From: Humulus lupulus
Lineage: Eukaryota; Streptophyta; Magnoliopsida; Rosales; Cannabaceae
DNA length: 64,000 bases
Assembly (NCBI RefSeq): GCF_963169125.1
Contig: NC_084794.1
Location: forward strand, 230,465,219-230,529,218
Direction of reading: 5' to 3'
Part shown: one piece after another, positions 33,105 through 44,236 of the stretch
Numbering within the stretch: the stretch's first letter is position 1
Layout of the letters: each line of letters begins with the position of its first letter
Translations under genes and position numbers: made by a program
Notes under the pieces: model-generated
Told to the model about the DNA's origin: nothing
The model's database searches: none
Seen by the model: only the letters and a program-made list of their open reading frames with translations

Positions 33105-34400
33105 TTATTGATAATACTTTTTGAGGTGCAGGGCATTCCAGGTCCACGGATCTCCACGCATGATCAACTGGATCTGGTATGGTCCTTCCAAGTTCGACCC
33201 TAACACACCGTCCTTGGGATCATTACTTACTAAAAAGACCTTCCGGAGAACCAGATCGCCGAATTCGAGTCTACGTCCTTTCACCTTCGAATTGAAAATA
33301 ACAAGTGATTTTCTGTTGATAATGGGCAAGTTGTAACTGTGATGCCTCTCATTTTTCTTCGATTAGATCAAGGGATGCACTAAGTAGCTCATGGTTTTTA
33401 TCTTGATCAAAGGTACTTTCTCTGTGGGTCGTCACCAGCGCCTCAATCGGGAGCATAGCCTCGCTTCCAAAGGTCATAGAAAAAGGGGTATGTCCCATGG
33501 AGGTTCGATTTGAGTTCTGGTAGGCCTAAAGTACCTACGGGAGCTACTTCGGCCATAATCCCTTGGCTTCATCTAATTGTTTCTTCAAGCTCGCCTTCAG
33601 AGTCTTGTTTATGGCCTCGACCTGCCCATTGGCCTGCAAGTACGCTACTGACGGAAAACTCTTTGTTATGTCATATTTTCACAAAAGTCTGTGATGAGAT
33701 CGCTATCAAATTGAGTTTCGTTGTGAGACGCAATCTTTTACAGAAGCCCAAATAAACATATGATATTTTTTACAAAAAAAATCCAAGACTCTCTTAGAGG
33801 TGATGGTTGCCAAAGGTTCAATCTCTACCCACTTTGTGAAGTAATTGATGGCGACAATACAACAACGAACTCCTCATTTTCCTGTCTGCAAAGAACCAAT
33901 TAAGTCAATTCCCCATATTGAAAACGGCCAAGGGGATGAGATCATGGTTAGCTCGATGGGAGAAGCTCAGGAAACTATGGCGAAGCATTGGCATCTATCA
34001 CATTTCTGGACATACGAGATTGAGTCCTTAGTTAGCGTGGGCCAAAAATAGCCCTACATCAGCACCTTCAAAGCTAGGTTTTGGCCCCCAGCATGGTCTT
34101 TGCAGAAGCCCTTGTGTATTTCTTGCAAGATAGTCTTCTCTTCCTCAGGCAGAACACATCGTAGGAGATGTAGCGAATTCCCTTGTCGATATAAAATCCC
34201 TTGGACCATAACATATCGTGTAGTTTGATACAACAGCTTTCTTGCGACCTTTCGATCATCAGGAAACTTTTCGGTTGTGAGATAACCCACTATGGGGGTC
34301 ATCCAAGTCGGTTTTATGTCAATCATTCCAACCTCAACCATTTCTGTTGTTATACTCGGGCTTTCCAAGAACTCCACCAGGACTATATTCAGAGTATTCG
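33105..34400 (-). pseudogene. Tat-gypsy integrase (copy 2), decayed
   Basis: Read on the - strand. The N-terminal zinc-binding region is at 34377-34054: LLRCVLPEEEKTILQEIH, with HKGFCKDHAGG providing His and Cys ligands. The core follows at about 34000-33600, with several stops, and the C-terminus at 33329-33105 (RRLEFGDLVLRKVF, GPYQIQ, WTWNALHLKKYYQ). The catalytic region is broken by frameshifts. It corresponds to 874-1759 of copy 1, and the comparison helps locate the LINE insertion there. Confidence 0.8.
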
Positions 34401-37140
34401 CCTCTTTGGTGGTAGCAAGTCAAGTCAGAGCATCAGCATTAGAATTCTACTCGTGGGGTACTTGTTCAATGGAGCTAAACTCGAACTCAGAAAACTTGCT
34501 CTTAAACATTGCTAAGTAGGATGCCATCTTGATGCCGCGAGCTTGGTATTCTCCCAATATCTGATTGACTACGAGCTGAGAATCACTATAACATTGGATG
34601 GCTTTTGCCTTTGGCTCTTTCGCCACCCTTAGTCCCGCCAATAAGACCTCATACTCGGCCTCGTTGTTGGATGCCTCAAATCTGAATCTTAGACTTGTAT
34701 GGAATTGATGTTGGATATAGCTTATACAGGATCTTTATTTATTTTCATGTATATCTAATATTAAACAAATTAATACAAGATAGCCTAAAACATGTTTCTA
34801 AAGTTGAATTCAAAGAGAAACAAAGAATAGAATACTTACAGTATACGCAGCGGAATTAAGAGTCCTTCCTTCAGTTTCTCTAACTCTTGTATCCTTTCTG
34901 TCGCAGAGTATTATCAAGAAACTGAACCGATCTTCTATTTTCTTCACGATCTTCCAATGTATCCTTAGAACCACCTAGACTAGTGTGGGAAATTCTCAAC
35001 ACATGAGATAGATATAGAGAGAAGAAGAGAAAATAACAAAGAGGCTTAGAAAAGGACTTGTGTTTAGAGAGAATCTAAAACTATCAGAAAATCTGACGTG
35101 TGACTTATCTGTCGTCTCTAAAATTTTCTCTCTAAGCACTCCTTTTATAGACTCAATTAGGCCATTTAATTTAATTAAAAAATCAATAAAATAACAGCCA
35201 TTTTGAAGCCCTAGGTCGAAATTATCATGGGCTATAGGCCCGTGAAATTTCTCATTTGAATATAAGCCCATTGGACTTAAAATCAAGGCCTGTATTATTT
35301 TCTATTGATTTAATTAATTAAATAATAATTTAAATCCTTTATCAAATTAATTATTTATAATTTGAACCTTGATTTAAATTTATTTATTAATTTAGATACC
35401 AATTTATCTTAATTAATAAATCTTCCATAATTTCTCTTTTCTTCTCAAAATTACACAACTCTGTGAAACTATCCAAAATTGACCTGGTCAACTTTGATAA
35501 TTCTAATTGATGATTAAATCAATTAATTGAGACTATCTAGATGATTTTATCCAAGGTACAATGGGGACCATGGGCCTATGAAATCAAGCTCCAATAAGTT
35601 ATCATAAATCTAACAAATAAATTTACTAACTTATTAATTCCTCGTGACTCCACTATAGACTCGGAATTGCACTCTTGAATTCATAGAACGCTCTATAACA
35701 AATATAGATACGCTATTAATTATCCATTGTTACAACCATAATTTTTACTCAATCCTCTATAGACGGTCTACAATGAGATAGGACTTAAATATCGTTTTAC
35801 CCCTCATTGTATTTTATCCTTAAAACACTTAGTTCCTTGTAAATGATATTTCAGTAAACTAATTTAATTACTGAAATGAGATCTCTATCATTCAACACCT
35901 TGAACCAAACTAAAAGGAAACCATCGTTTCACTTCTTCATCAGAAGCTATAGATGTTCATATCTATGATTAACACTCCCACTCAATTATACTACCGAGTT
36001 CCCAAGATGTAAGTATGGGCTAGTCCGTAGGGTAAGCTGGTAACGAACAAGTCAAAGAACTCAAATAATACAATCAGTTATAATACTAACCACTCAGAAT
36101 TGAGATTGAATTGACCTATGGTCAACTATATGATATGACTAGAATAGATAATAACGGTATGTTTACTTATCTTATCAACTGTCAATATCGGTCCTGTCCG
36201 ATGTAACAAATACATCCGATCTTATCTACTTTGCTAATGTTCTGGAAAGAACATAACACTGTAATGTGTAAGTAGATCATATCGTAGATTGGCAAGTTAG
36301 TGTAAATCCAGTGCACTGACTAATCTTAGGACTAACTTATTTTGAACATATAATCATATTTATATTCCACTGTGATTACGTCACTATAAATAAGATTAGC
36401 TATATGCTCGGGATTTAATAGAAGTTTATATTAAACAAATAATCATGAAAATAAAACATGTGAGCAAAGTGATTGACTAAGTCAAAAAATGATTTCTATT
36501 CTTTTATTGATAATAAAATGAGATTACAAAGAATTTGGGTTTTAATTAGGGCATAAAACCCCAACAATTGATGCCCTTTAGGTGATCCATTTTCATTAGA
36601 GGATCCTTCAACGAAGATTTTCCACAATTCATGCACCTGTTCCCTTATCGACTTGTCCTGAAAACCTGTGCACTCGGCCACAAAATCAGCAAGGGCTTGA
36701 CTCTTTATTATTGTCTGTGGCATATATAATATTTTGAACTAGCTGAGTTTGATGGCCAATTTCAGTAGACGTACCGACGTTTCAGGATTTTGCAAAACCT
36801 TCCTTAAAGGTTGGTCGGTTAAGACGTGGATAGAATGGGACTGGAAATATGGTCTGAGCTTTCTTGAATCCAAAATAAGACAAAATGCGAGCTTTTCTAT
36901 CAATGGGTACTGGGACTCAGCTCCGAGAAGTCTACTACTTACATAATACATGGGTTTCTGAGCCCGATTTTCTTCTCGAACTAACATAGCACTGATCGCA
37001 TTTTCCGTCACAGCAAGATATAGAAACAGGCATTCCCCGGACATCGGTTTTGATAGTACGGGGGGTTCAACCAAATGCACTTTTAGGTCGCGAAATGTCT
37101 GTTCGCATTCGTCGGCCAATTCGTCCTTCTTGTTTCCTCA
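34401..37140 (-). pseudogene. Tat-gypsy RNase H region (copy 2), split by a solo LTR
   Basis: - strand. The RT connection/RNase H text at 37119-36739 reads FRDLKVHLVEPPVLSKP, LYLAVTENAISAMLVREE, QKPMYYVSSRLLGAESQYPLIEKL. Next comes a Tat-type second RNase H: QALADFVAECTGFQ and WKIFVEGSSNENGS (36690-36580). The frame is then cut by the solo LTR 34709-36566 and resumes with FEASNNEAEYEVLLAGLRVA and QCYSDSQLVVNQILGEYQARG (34680-34510). Two RNase H modules in series are a known trait of Tat elements. Frameshifts make it non-functional. Confidence 0.8.
34709..36566 (-). mobile_element. Solo LTR (1.86 kb, probably copia-type), copy A1
   Basis: Termini TGTTGGATATAG and AAAACCCCAACA, flanked by a perfect 5-bp target duplication ATTGA (34704-34708 and 36567-36571). 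A sense TATA (CTATAAAAGG) lies at 35141-35150. It is almost identical to the reverse complement of 47064-48922. No genes inside. It disrupts the Tat RNase H frame. The copia assignment rests only on the TGTTGGRRTTTTATGCCC start. Confidence 0.92.
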
Positions 37141-37534
37141 AAGCAAGTTGTAAAATGGGAGACACTATTCAGTAGATTTTTAAACGAAGCGGTTTAAGGC
37201 CGCCACCTTTCCAGTTAGACTTTGTACTTCCTTACGTGACCTAGGCAAAGGCATTTCCAACAACAACCGGATTTTCTCCGAATTTTTCCTCTATCCCCCT
37301 TATGTTGACTATAAACCCCAAAAACATTCATGATGAAACTCCGAAAATGCACTTCTGGGAATTCAGCTTTAATGTCATATTTCCTTAGTATGCCAAAACA
37401 TTCTTCCATGTAGGATAAATGGGTACTAACAACATTTGACTTAACGAGCATATCATCGACATACACCCCCATGTTTATCCAAATCTTGTTAGCGAACATT
37501 TTGTTGACTAATCGTTGGTATGTAGCACCGGCGC
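37141..37534 (-). pseudogene. Tat-gypsy reverse transcriptase (copy 2), C-terminal part
   Basis: - strand frame beginning at the insertion edge: GATYQRLVNKMFANKIW, then VYVDDMLVKS, the RT catalytic YVDD box, and LSYMEECFGILRKYDIK. A frameshift near 37330 damages the end. It joins with the N-terminal RT part at 46418-46658. Confidence 0.82.
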
Positions 37535-39772
37535 TGTAATGACCCAACTATTTCTAAGACCTTGGACAATTAAAACTACTAGACATAGCTACTACTTTGA
37601 AGATAACATACATAAGAAATATTCGTAACTTCATTAAAAACTCCAAAGTAAATATTCGAAATACATAAATGTGCTGTATGGGATCCCATTGTTTTAAAAT
37701 AAAATTTTAATTTAAATTAAATGAAATTGTTTACAAAACTAAATGCGGAAAATACATAAAAACATAATTTAAAAGACTAAAAATAACGTCGTCCTTGAAT
37801 CGACACGCAGCCCATCCATTCCATTCAGCCTCAACACACATGCCAAGCTTCCAAGAATCCTTCCGCCTCCGTATCTATTTTCCTGCATCACACTTAAAAT
37901 AAAGGAGTGAGCCTAATGCCCAGCAAGGAAAATCTACTAATCAATCATATAACATAAAACATAAACATAAGACTATATCAAAACATATACTATAAAACAT
38001 ATATCACAACTCTAACCCATGTCAATGGTAAACATTGGGGTTTGCTAGCTAAGCTACTATAAGCCTCAAAATATATTGAGGTTTGCTAGCTAAGCAACTA
38101 TGAGCCCTAAGCAACATAAAAACATTGGGGTTTGCTAGCTAAGCAACTATAAGCCTCAAAATACATTGAGGTTTGCTAGCTAAGCAACTATGAGCCCCAA
38201 AGACTACAAGACGTATTCATATATATCATAACATAACATATTATAACATAAGCATATCATAACATATAAGCATAGAAAAACTATCCTATTTTCCTTACTA
38301 AAAGTCGGGATATTTGGGAACAAGAACGGGATTAGAACACTCCTATAAACAAACAGTAGAAAAAGGTGAGAATCTCTAAGAATGGAGATGAATATGGAAA
38401 CTAAACCATCAAGAAGAAACTTACCAATAAGGACCTTAAGTTTCAAGAACTTAAATACCTAATCAAGAATCATAAACAAGAGTTTGGATCTTAATAAAAG
38501 AAACTAAAGAAAACTAAAGGATTATAAAGAACTAAACTTAAGGAATAGGAATACCTTGGTTGATCTTATAGATTGATCTAAACCTCAACACCGAAATCAC
38601 ACTATATCTCACTTCCCAAGTGTTTAGAAAGCTTAGAATGATAAATCTTTTATCCCAAACCCAAGTATATCTCTCTATACTAACACTAGGACCTTGGAGG
38701 CTCTGATTAAGTACTTGAAGAATGAAGAAAATGGCTGAGCACTAGGTCATATTTATAGAGTTTGAGGAGTGAAACTATCCTATTAAAAAAAATACTTAAA
38801 TCCTTAAATAAACATGATTATGACAATTTTCATGCTCTTAATGGTTCTAGAAGGTTCTAGAGTTTCTAAATCTTTCTTTTATTTAAACTTAAATCCTTAA
38901 ATAAACATGATCATGACAAGTGACATGCCCTTAGTGGTTCCGGAAGGTTCTAGAGTTTCTAGATCGTTCTTTTATTTAAAAATATTTAATTTCATTCGAA
39001 CTATAATCGAAATTTAAATTTAAATAAAATAGAATCCTAACTTCTTTAGAAAATATCTCTAAATTATCTTATTAATATTTTTATTAAATAATTGAGGAAT
39101 AATCTAGCATAAAAAAAATATCCCAACCTCTAACTTCCTAAATCTCGTAACTCTAAACTCACCTGTAGTAAAATCAACATAACTAGAGATGTGTGATTCT
39201 GATTTAGACCATCTTTATACCGTTAGAAATCTAATTCAATTATCTACAACTTTCTAGAAATACTATTTTTCGAAATTCATAATATAACTGGGTCAAAAAT
39301 AGGTAAGAAGTTACAGTATCCTAAAGTTTCAAAAAATCTATTTAATTATCTAAATAACAACCTAATCCACAAATATCATAACTAACCATAAAATAACAAA
39401 CTCTAATTCCCTAGGCTAATTTCGAATTTACTAAGCCCAAAATTTTATTGGGCTTTTGGGCTTTATGTAGGCTCGATTCATAACACTTTTTAATAATATC
39501 ATAATTAATTTATTCTTATGAAATCACCCCCTTTTCGACCAACAAGACTACTAATATCATAAACCTATACTATACTAGAATAATCATAACTACTAAAAAA
39601 ATTAAACCTTATGTTATAACTATAGGTTAAACTTATAAAATTCATAACTGTTGGTACGAGTTTCCATCTGAGTCCCGACTTGAACCAAAATCCACGGAAT
39701 CTAACATACTACAAACTACTCCTAACTTCTACTACTATCTAGCTAGTTAAGTAAATATTTTGGGACTCTACA
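37535..39772 (-). repeat. 3' LTR (sense) of the chromovirus-type element
   Basis: 2238 bp. Contains tandem 58-base-like units 'gtttgctagctaagcaactat' (38038-38200), heat-shock-element-like clusters (38845-38862 and 38938-38955) and a sense TATA box (CTATAAATAT, 38750-38759). Confidence 0.9.
38845..38955. promoter_or_regulatory. Two heat-shock-element-like clusters, left LTR
   Basis: TTCTAGAAGGTTCTAGAG (38845-38862) and TTCCGGAAGGTTCTAGAG (38938-38955). Each has three consecutive perfect nTTCn/nGAAn pentamers plus a fourth partial one. They lie about 90 and 180 bases upstream of the sense TATA box. Function is inferred only. Confidence 0.5.
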
Positions 39773-39787
39773 ATTCTCCCCCACTAA

Positions 39788-40843
39788 AAAGAATTTCGTC
39801 CCCGAAATTTACTTATCAAACAATTCCGACTACCGGGCTAACATGTCTTCCTCCTACTCCCACGTTGCCTCCCGTTAAGAACTATTACTCCATAGGACCT
39901 TGACTATCGGAATACTCTTAGATCGTAATTCTTTCATCCTTCTATCTAGGATGCTAACCGGTCATTCCCCATAACTCAAGTCTTCCTGGAGTGCTATCAT
40001 ATTGTACTTGAGGACATGGGATAGGTCTGACACATATATATGCAGCATCGAGATGTGAAATACATTGTGACTATTTGCTAAAGCTTGCAGTAGGGCTAAT
40101 CTATATGCAACTGTTCCCACCTCTTCCAATATCTCAAAAGGACCTATAAACCAGGGACTAAGCTTATCTTTCTTCCCAAACCGCTTCACACCTTTCATAG
40201 GAGATATCTTTAAGAAGACTTGATCTCCGATTTTGAATTCCACATCACACCGCTTGGCATCCGCATAATTTTTCTAACGGCTCTGAGCAGCGAGCATACA
40301 TTTTCTAATCAGCGCTACTGCATCCTGAGCTTCTCTAACAGCTTCGGGTCCAAGAATTTTCCTTTCTCCTACTTTGTCCCAATGTAACGGCGATCGACAC
40401 CTCCTTCCATAGAGTAACTCATAATGTGCCATCCCGATCGTTGACTGGTAGCTATTATTGTAGGAGAATTCTATCAGCGGCAAATACTTACTCCATGATC
40501 CTCTATCGGACACTATAGTCTTAGGGATTCCATGCAGTCCTACTATCTCCTGAACATAAATGTTTGCGTACTGATCTGCTGTGTATGTAGACTTGATAGG
40601 CAGGTAATGAGCTGACTTGGTTAGATTATCTACTACTACCCAAGTCTAATCGTGCTGCTTACTTGTTCGTGGAAATCCCGTCACGAAATCCATGGCTATG
40701 TCATCCCATTTCCATTATGGAATACTAAGTGGTTGCAATAAGCCTACAGGCCGCTGATGTTCTGCTTTCACTTGCTGGCATACTAAGCATTTAGACACAT
40801 ATTTCGCTACGTCTTTCCTCATTCCTGGCCACCAATATAACGC
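39788..40843 (-). pseudogene. Chromovirus integrase and chromodomain remnant
   Basis: - strand. The integrase core end (40513-40274) reads SKYLPLIEFSYNNSYQSTIG and MAHYELLYGRRCRSPLHWD. The C-terminal domain (40243-39962) reads FKIGDQVFLKISPMKGVKRF, GPFEILEEVGTVAYRLAL and NVFHISML. Downstream (39960-39790) a broken frame gives PVSILDRRMKELRSKSIPIV, VKVLWSNSS and REATWE, the pattern of a chromodomain with W and E residues. Such a domain directs integration to marked chromatin in this lineage. Three stops break the chromodomain. Confidence 0.82.
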
Positions 40844-42690
40844 CTTAAGGTCGTGAGTCTGAGTATGGGGTATTGTGCACTTCTTCTAAAATCTTCATTT
40901 TAATTCCTTGATCATTCTGCACGCATACCCGATCCTTATATCTCAAGAACCCCTGTTTTGATATCGAGAAATATGTGGCCTTGCCTTCTTTAACTGCATC
41001 CATATGTGCTACTAATGTGTCATCATGCCCTTGCCCAATCCGTATATCTTCTAGCAGACTTGACTGGATGGACAAGTTAGCCAGTTTACCAACAACTACT
41101 TCTATTCCAGCATTGATCAGCTCCTGCTGTAACGACTTTTCTATTCCAGCTAACGATGCTAGACTTCCATAATTATTCCTACTTAGCGCATCAACAACTA
41201 CGTTTGCCTTTCCCGGGTGGTATTGGATTTCGCAGTCATAATCCTTCACTAGTTCTAACCACCTGCGTTGCCTCATGTTGAGCTCCTTTTGTGTGAAGAA
41301 ATACTCTAAACTTTTGTGGTCCGTATAAATCTCACACCGTTCTCCATAAAGATAATGGCGCCAGAATTTTAATGCACAGACCACTGCTGCTAACTCCATA
41401 TCATGCGTTGGATAGCGTTGCTCGTAATTCTTCAAATACTTTGAGGCGTAGGCTATCGCCTTGTCATTCTGCATCAGCACACAACCCAAACCTTACTTTG
41501 ATGCATCATAGTAGACTACAAACTTGTCGTTGGGTGTCGGTACACAAAGTACTAGTGCTGAGCATAGCTTATCCTTAAGCAACTAGAAGCTCTCTTCACA
41601 CTTATCCATCCAGTTAAACCTTTGTTGTTTCCAGGTCGGGTTGGTGAGTGGAGTGGCTATCTTAGAAAATCCCTCTACAAACCTCCGGTAATAACCTGCT
41701 AGTCCCATGAAACTTCTTACCTCAGACACATTCTTAGGTCTTGGCCACTCCTTCACAGCCTCTATCTTAGATGGGTCTACAACGACTCCTTCTTTGGATA
41801 CTATGTGCCCGAGGAACGCTACTTGCAAAAACCAAAATTCGCATTTTGTAAACTTGGCGTAAAGTTGATGCTCCTTTAGTCGTAACAAGGTCATCCTTAA
41901 ATGCTCCTCGTGCTCGACTTCATCCTTTGAATACACCAAGATATCGTCGATCAACACTACGACGAATTTGTCCAAATAATCCTTGAAGACCCTATTCATT
42001 AAATCCATGAAGGCGGCTAGAGCGTTGGTAAGACCAAAAGACATAACTTAAAACTAGTAATGTCCATAACAAGTTCTAAAAGTCATCTTGGGAATATCCT
42101 CTTCCCGAACCTTGAGCTGGTGATACCCGGACCGTAGATCAATCTTTGAAAACACGGTTGCCCCTCAAAGTTGATCAAAGAAGTCATCAATTCAGGGTAG
42201 CGGGTACTTATCCTTAATTGTCACCTTATACAGCTCATCGCAACCTATGCACATCCACATACTTCCGTCCTTCTTCCTCACAAATAGAACTGGTGCTCCC
42301 CATGGCGAATGGCTTGGTCTAATGAAACCCAAGTCTAAGAGTTCTTGTAGCTGCGTCTTTAACTCCTTGAGTTCGGTAGGAGCCATCTGGTATGGTGCTT
42401 GGAGGTAGGCTCAATGCCCGGTACTAGTTCGATTGTGAAGTCAATTTCTCGTGTCAATGGTAGCCCTGGTAAGTCGTGAGGAAATACTTCTGGAAATTCT
42501 TTTATGATGCGGATGTCTCCAACCTTTAGTGGTGTTTCCTTTACCACATCAGTGATGCTGGCTAAGAATGTGTGACATCTTTTTTTTCTATCATCCTCTG
42601 AGCTTTGAGAGATGAAATAAGCAGCGTACGTAGTCCTAAACCTTTTCCATAAAGCATAGTCTCTGACCATCAGGAGTCTCAAACGTTACT
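40844..42690 (-). pseudogene. Chromovirus reverse transcriptase and RNase H
   Basis: - strand. RT N-terminal part (42386-42192): [37 protein letters not shown] palm (42044-41583): [31 protein letters not shown] (the catalytic box reads IDD, usually Y/FIDD), [12 protein letters not shown] and [15 protein letters not shown]. RNase H (41489-40845): [40 protein letters not shown] and [20 protein letters not shown]. The H2C2 integrase head starts at its end. Frame breaks lie near 42190-42045, 41580-41490 and 42390. The long open stretch 41489-40845 (214 codons) shows the copy is not very old. Confidence 0.85.
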
Positions 42691-42693
42691 TGC

Positions 42694-43536
42694 TTGCGTC
42701 TACAGTCGATGGTTGCTCCATGCCTTGCTAGCCAATCCATGCCCAGCATCACGTCAAAGTCTTTGATCTCTAACTCTATCAGATCTCCTTCTAGTTCTAC
42801 ATCCTCGATTTTGATCGGTACGCCTCGTACTATTCGTGATGATAGAACTACTTTTTCACCCGAAGGAAACTATGTCACAAACCTAGTTCTACAAGGTTTG
42901 TCTAATTTCTCTATCATTCCTAATGAGATATACGAGTATGTTGTTCCCAAATCAACAATGCTAGAACATATACTATCGAGGATAGGAATTTGACCTGTGA
43001 CCACTTTATTACTTGCAGGGGCTTCTCCCTGGGTTAAGGAAAAGACTTTGGCAGGAACCATCTTATTGTCCCTTTTCTCCTCTGGCTTAAGCTGTGGACA
43101 TTCCCTCTTCTAATGACCTTCCTGGCCACAACTGTAACATCCTTTGGTGTTTGCACAACATTCCCCAAGATGTTTCTTTTGGCATTTGGAGCATTGCGAG
43201 TATTCTACATAACCCGACCTATCACTTGCTCGTACTCTTTTGTCACTACTGGCCTACTTATTATCAGAATGCCTTCTCTTCTGCCTATTATTGTTGCTAT
43301 GTTGAGGATGTGGTTGCGGCTGAGGCTGAGATTGTGGCTGCAGTTGAGCCTGTTGTCGTTGTCGCTGCAACAGATCTTCTACTTATTCTCGTAGCTTGAA
43401 AATTTCTGTGGTGATGTCAACTGGCGACAACGGTTCACTTTGGTTAGCAGCAGCAGTGGTAGCGCACGTTTTCATTAGTCTCAGGAGCGACGCTGGAGGC
43501 ATTGGCGTTCGTGCGTGCAGACCTTCTGAGCGACAT
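42694..43536 (-). pseudogene. Chromovirus protease and gag remnant with internal deletion
   Basis: - strand. The start MSLRRSARTNANASS lies at 43536. The frame soon reaches a Gln-rich linker (LLQRQRQQAQLQPQSQPQP) and zinc knuckles at 43200-43110 (CSKCQKKHLGECC, CYSCGQEGH, REC). The protease follows at 43061-42870, where the usual D-S/T-G-A-T-x-S-F reads VDLGTTYSYIS. Only about 45 codons separate the start from the post-core linker, whereas this family has a gag core of some 200 residues there, so the core is deleted. The element could move only with proteins supplied by others. Confidence 0.7.
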
Positions 43537-44215
43537 CTTCAACAAAGTTCTAATAGTCAAGAAAACATTTTAGAACTTACCCTAATAGGCTCTAAGGCAA
43601 AACTTATTCTAAGCAAACATAACTTGGACCTATTAATTATGACTTCTTATGAAAAGAATTATATAAGCCTTCTTTGTAATTAGGGTGTGTTTCTAAACCT
43701 TAAAAAAATAAGTCATCTTTATTATTTTCTAAGCGCGTTTCTAATCATCCTATATGACTTAATCCTCAGGCTCGAAACTCGTCGTTGTTCCAAAGTCAAC
43801 CATATTGAGGGAGGGCTGGGATCAGTAAAATTGTTCCCACTACTATGGCCCCTTATCTCTCAATATAGAACCCGGTCCATTGATTTGTATCCACCCTCAC
43901 CAAACTTGGTCATTATTTATTAAATTTATTATTTATTATGATTGTAGAAAAAAAAAATCAAACTCATACATGTCATTCAAAAATAACAATGATATTCATT
44001 TGGAAAAAGGTTTTCACTAAAAACAATCATAAATGCAAAGATAATAAATAAAATAAATAAAGAAAATAAACTAATTTACAAATATTCTTAACTAAAAACA
44101 TAAGGGCTAAAACGTTAACTAAACACATAATCATAACAACTATAACATAAACACTTGCATTGGCGGTTAGATTCGGAGCTTGAGCGTGTGCATCAAGGAG
44201 AACTTCATGCAAATG
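43537..44215. other. Untranslated leader of the chromovirus-type element
   Basis: AT-rich leader between the primer-binding site and gag. The open frames here have no recognisable domains. Confidence 0.6.
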
Positions 44216-44216
44216 G

Positions 44217-44236
44217 ACCGCTGCTCTGATACCAAC
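44217..44236 (-). promoter_or_regulatory. Primer-binding site (tRNA-iMet) of the chromovirus-type element
   Basis: Sense strand GTTGGTATCAGAGCAGCGGT directly after the LTR CA end; TGGTATCAGAGC is complementary to the initiator methionine tRNA. Confidence 0.85.

Noticed and set aside
35000..35290. - strand 96-codon ORF in solo LTR A1
   Set aside because: It lies in the LTR leader. The inverted copy at 48440-48630 does not keep it as a longer or better frame, and no domain is seen.
38038..38200. CRISPR-like array in the chromovirus LTR
   Set aside because: Units are direct tandem copies with no unique spacers, in a plant LTR; an ordinary tandem repeat.
43094..43399. + strand ORFs 43094-43399 and 43113-43394
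   Set aside because: They are reverse-strand shadows of the zinc-knuckle and Gln-rich gag tail encoded on the - strand.
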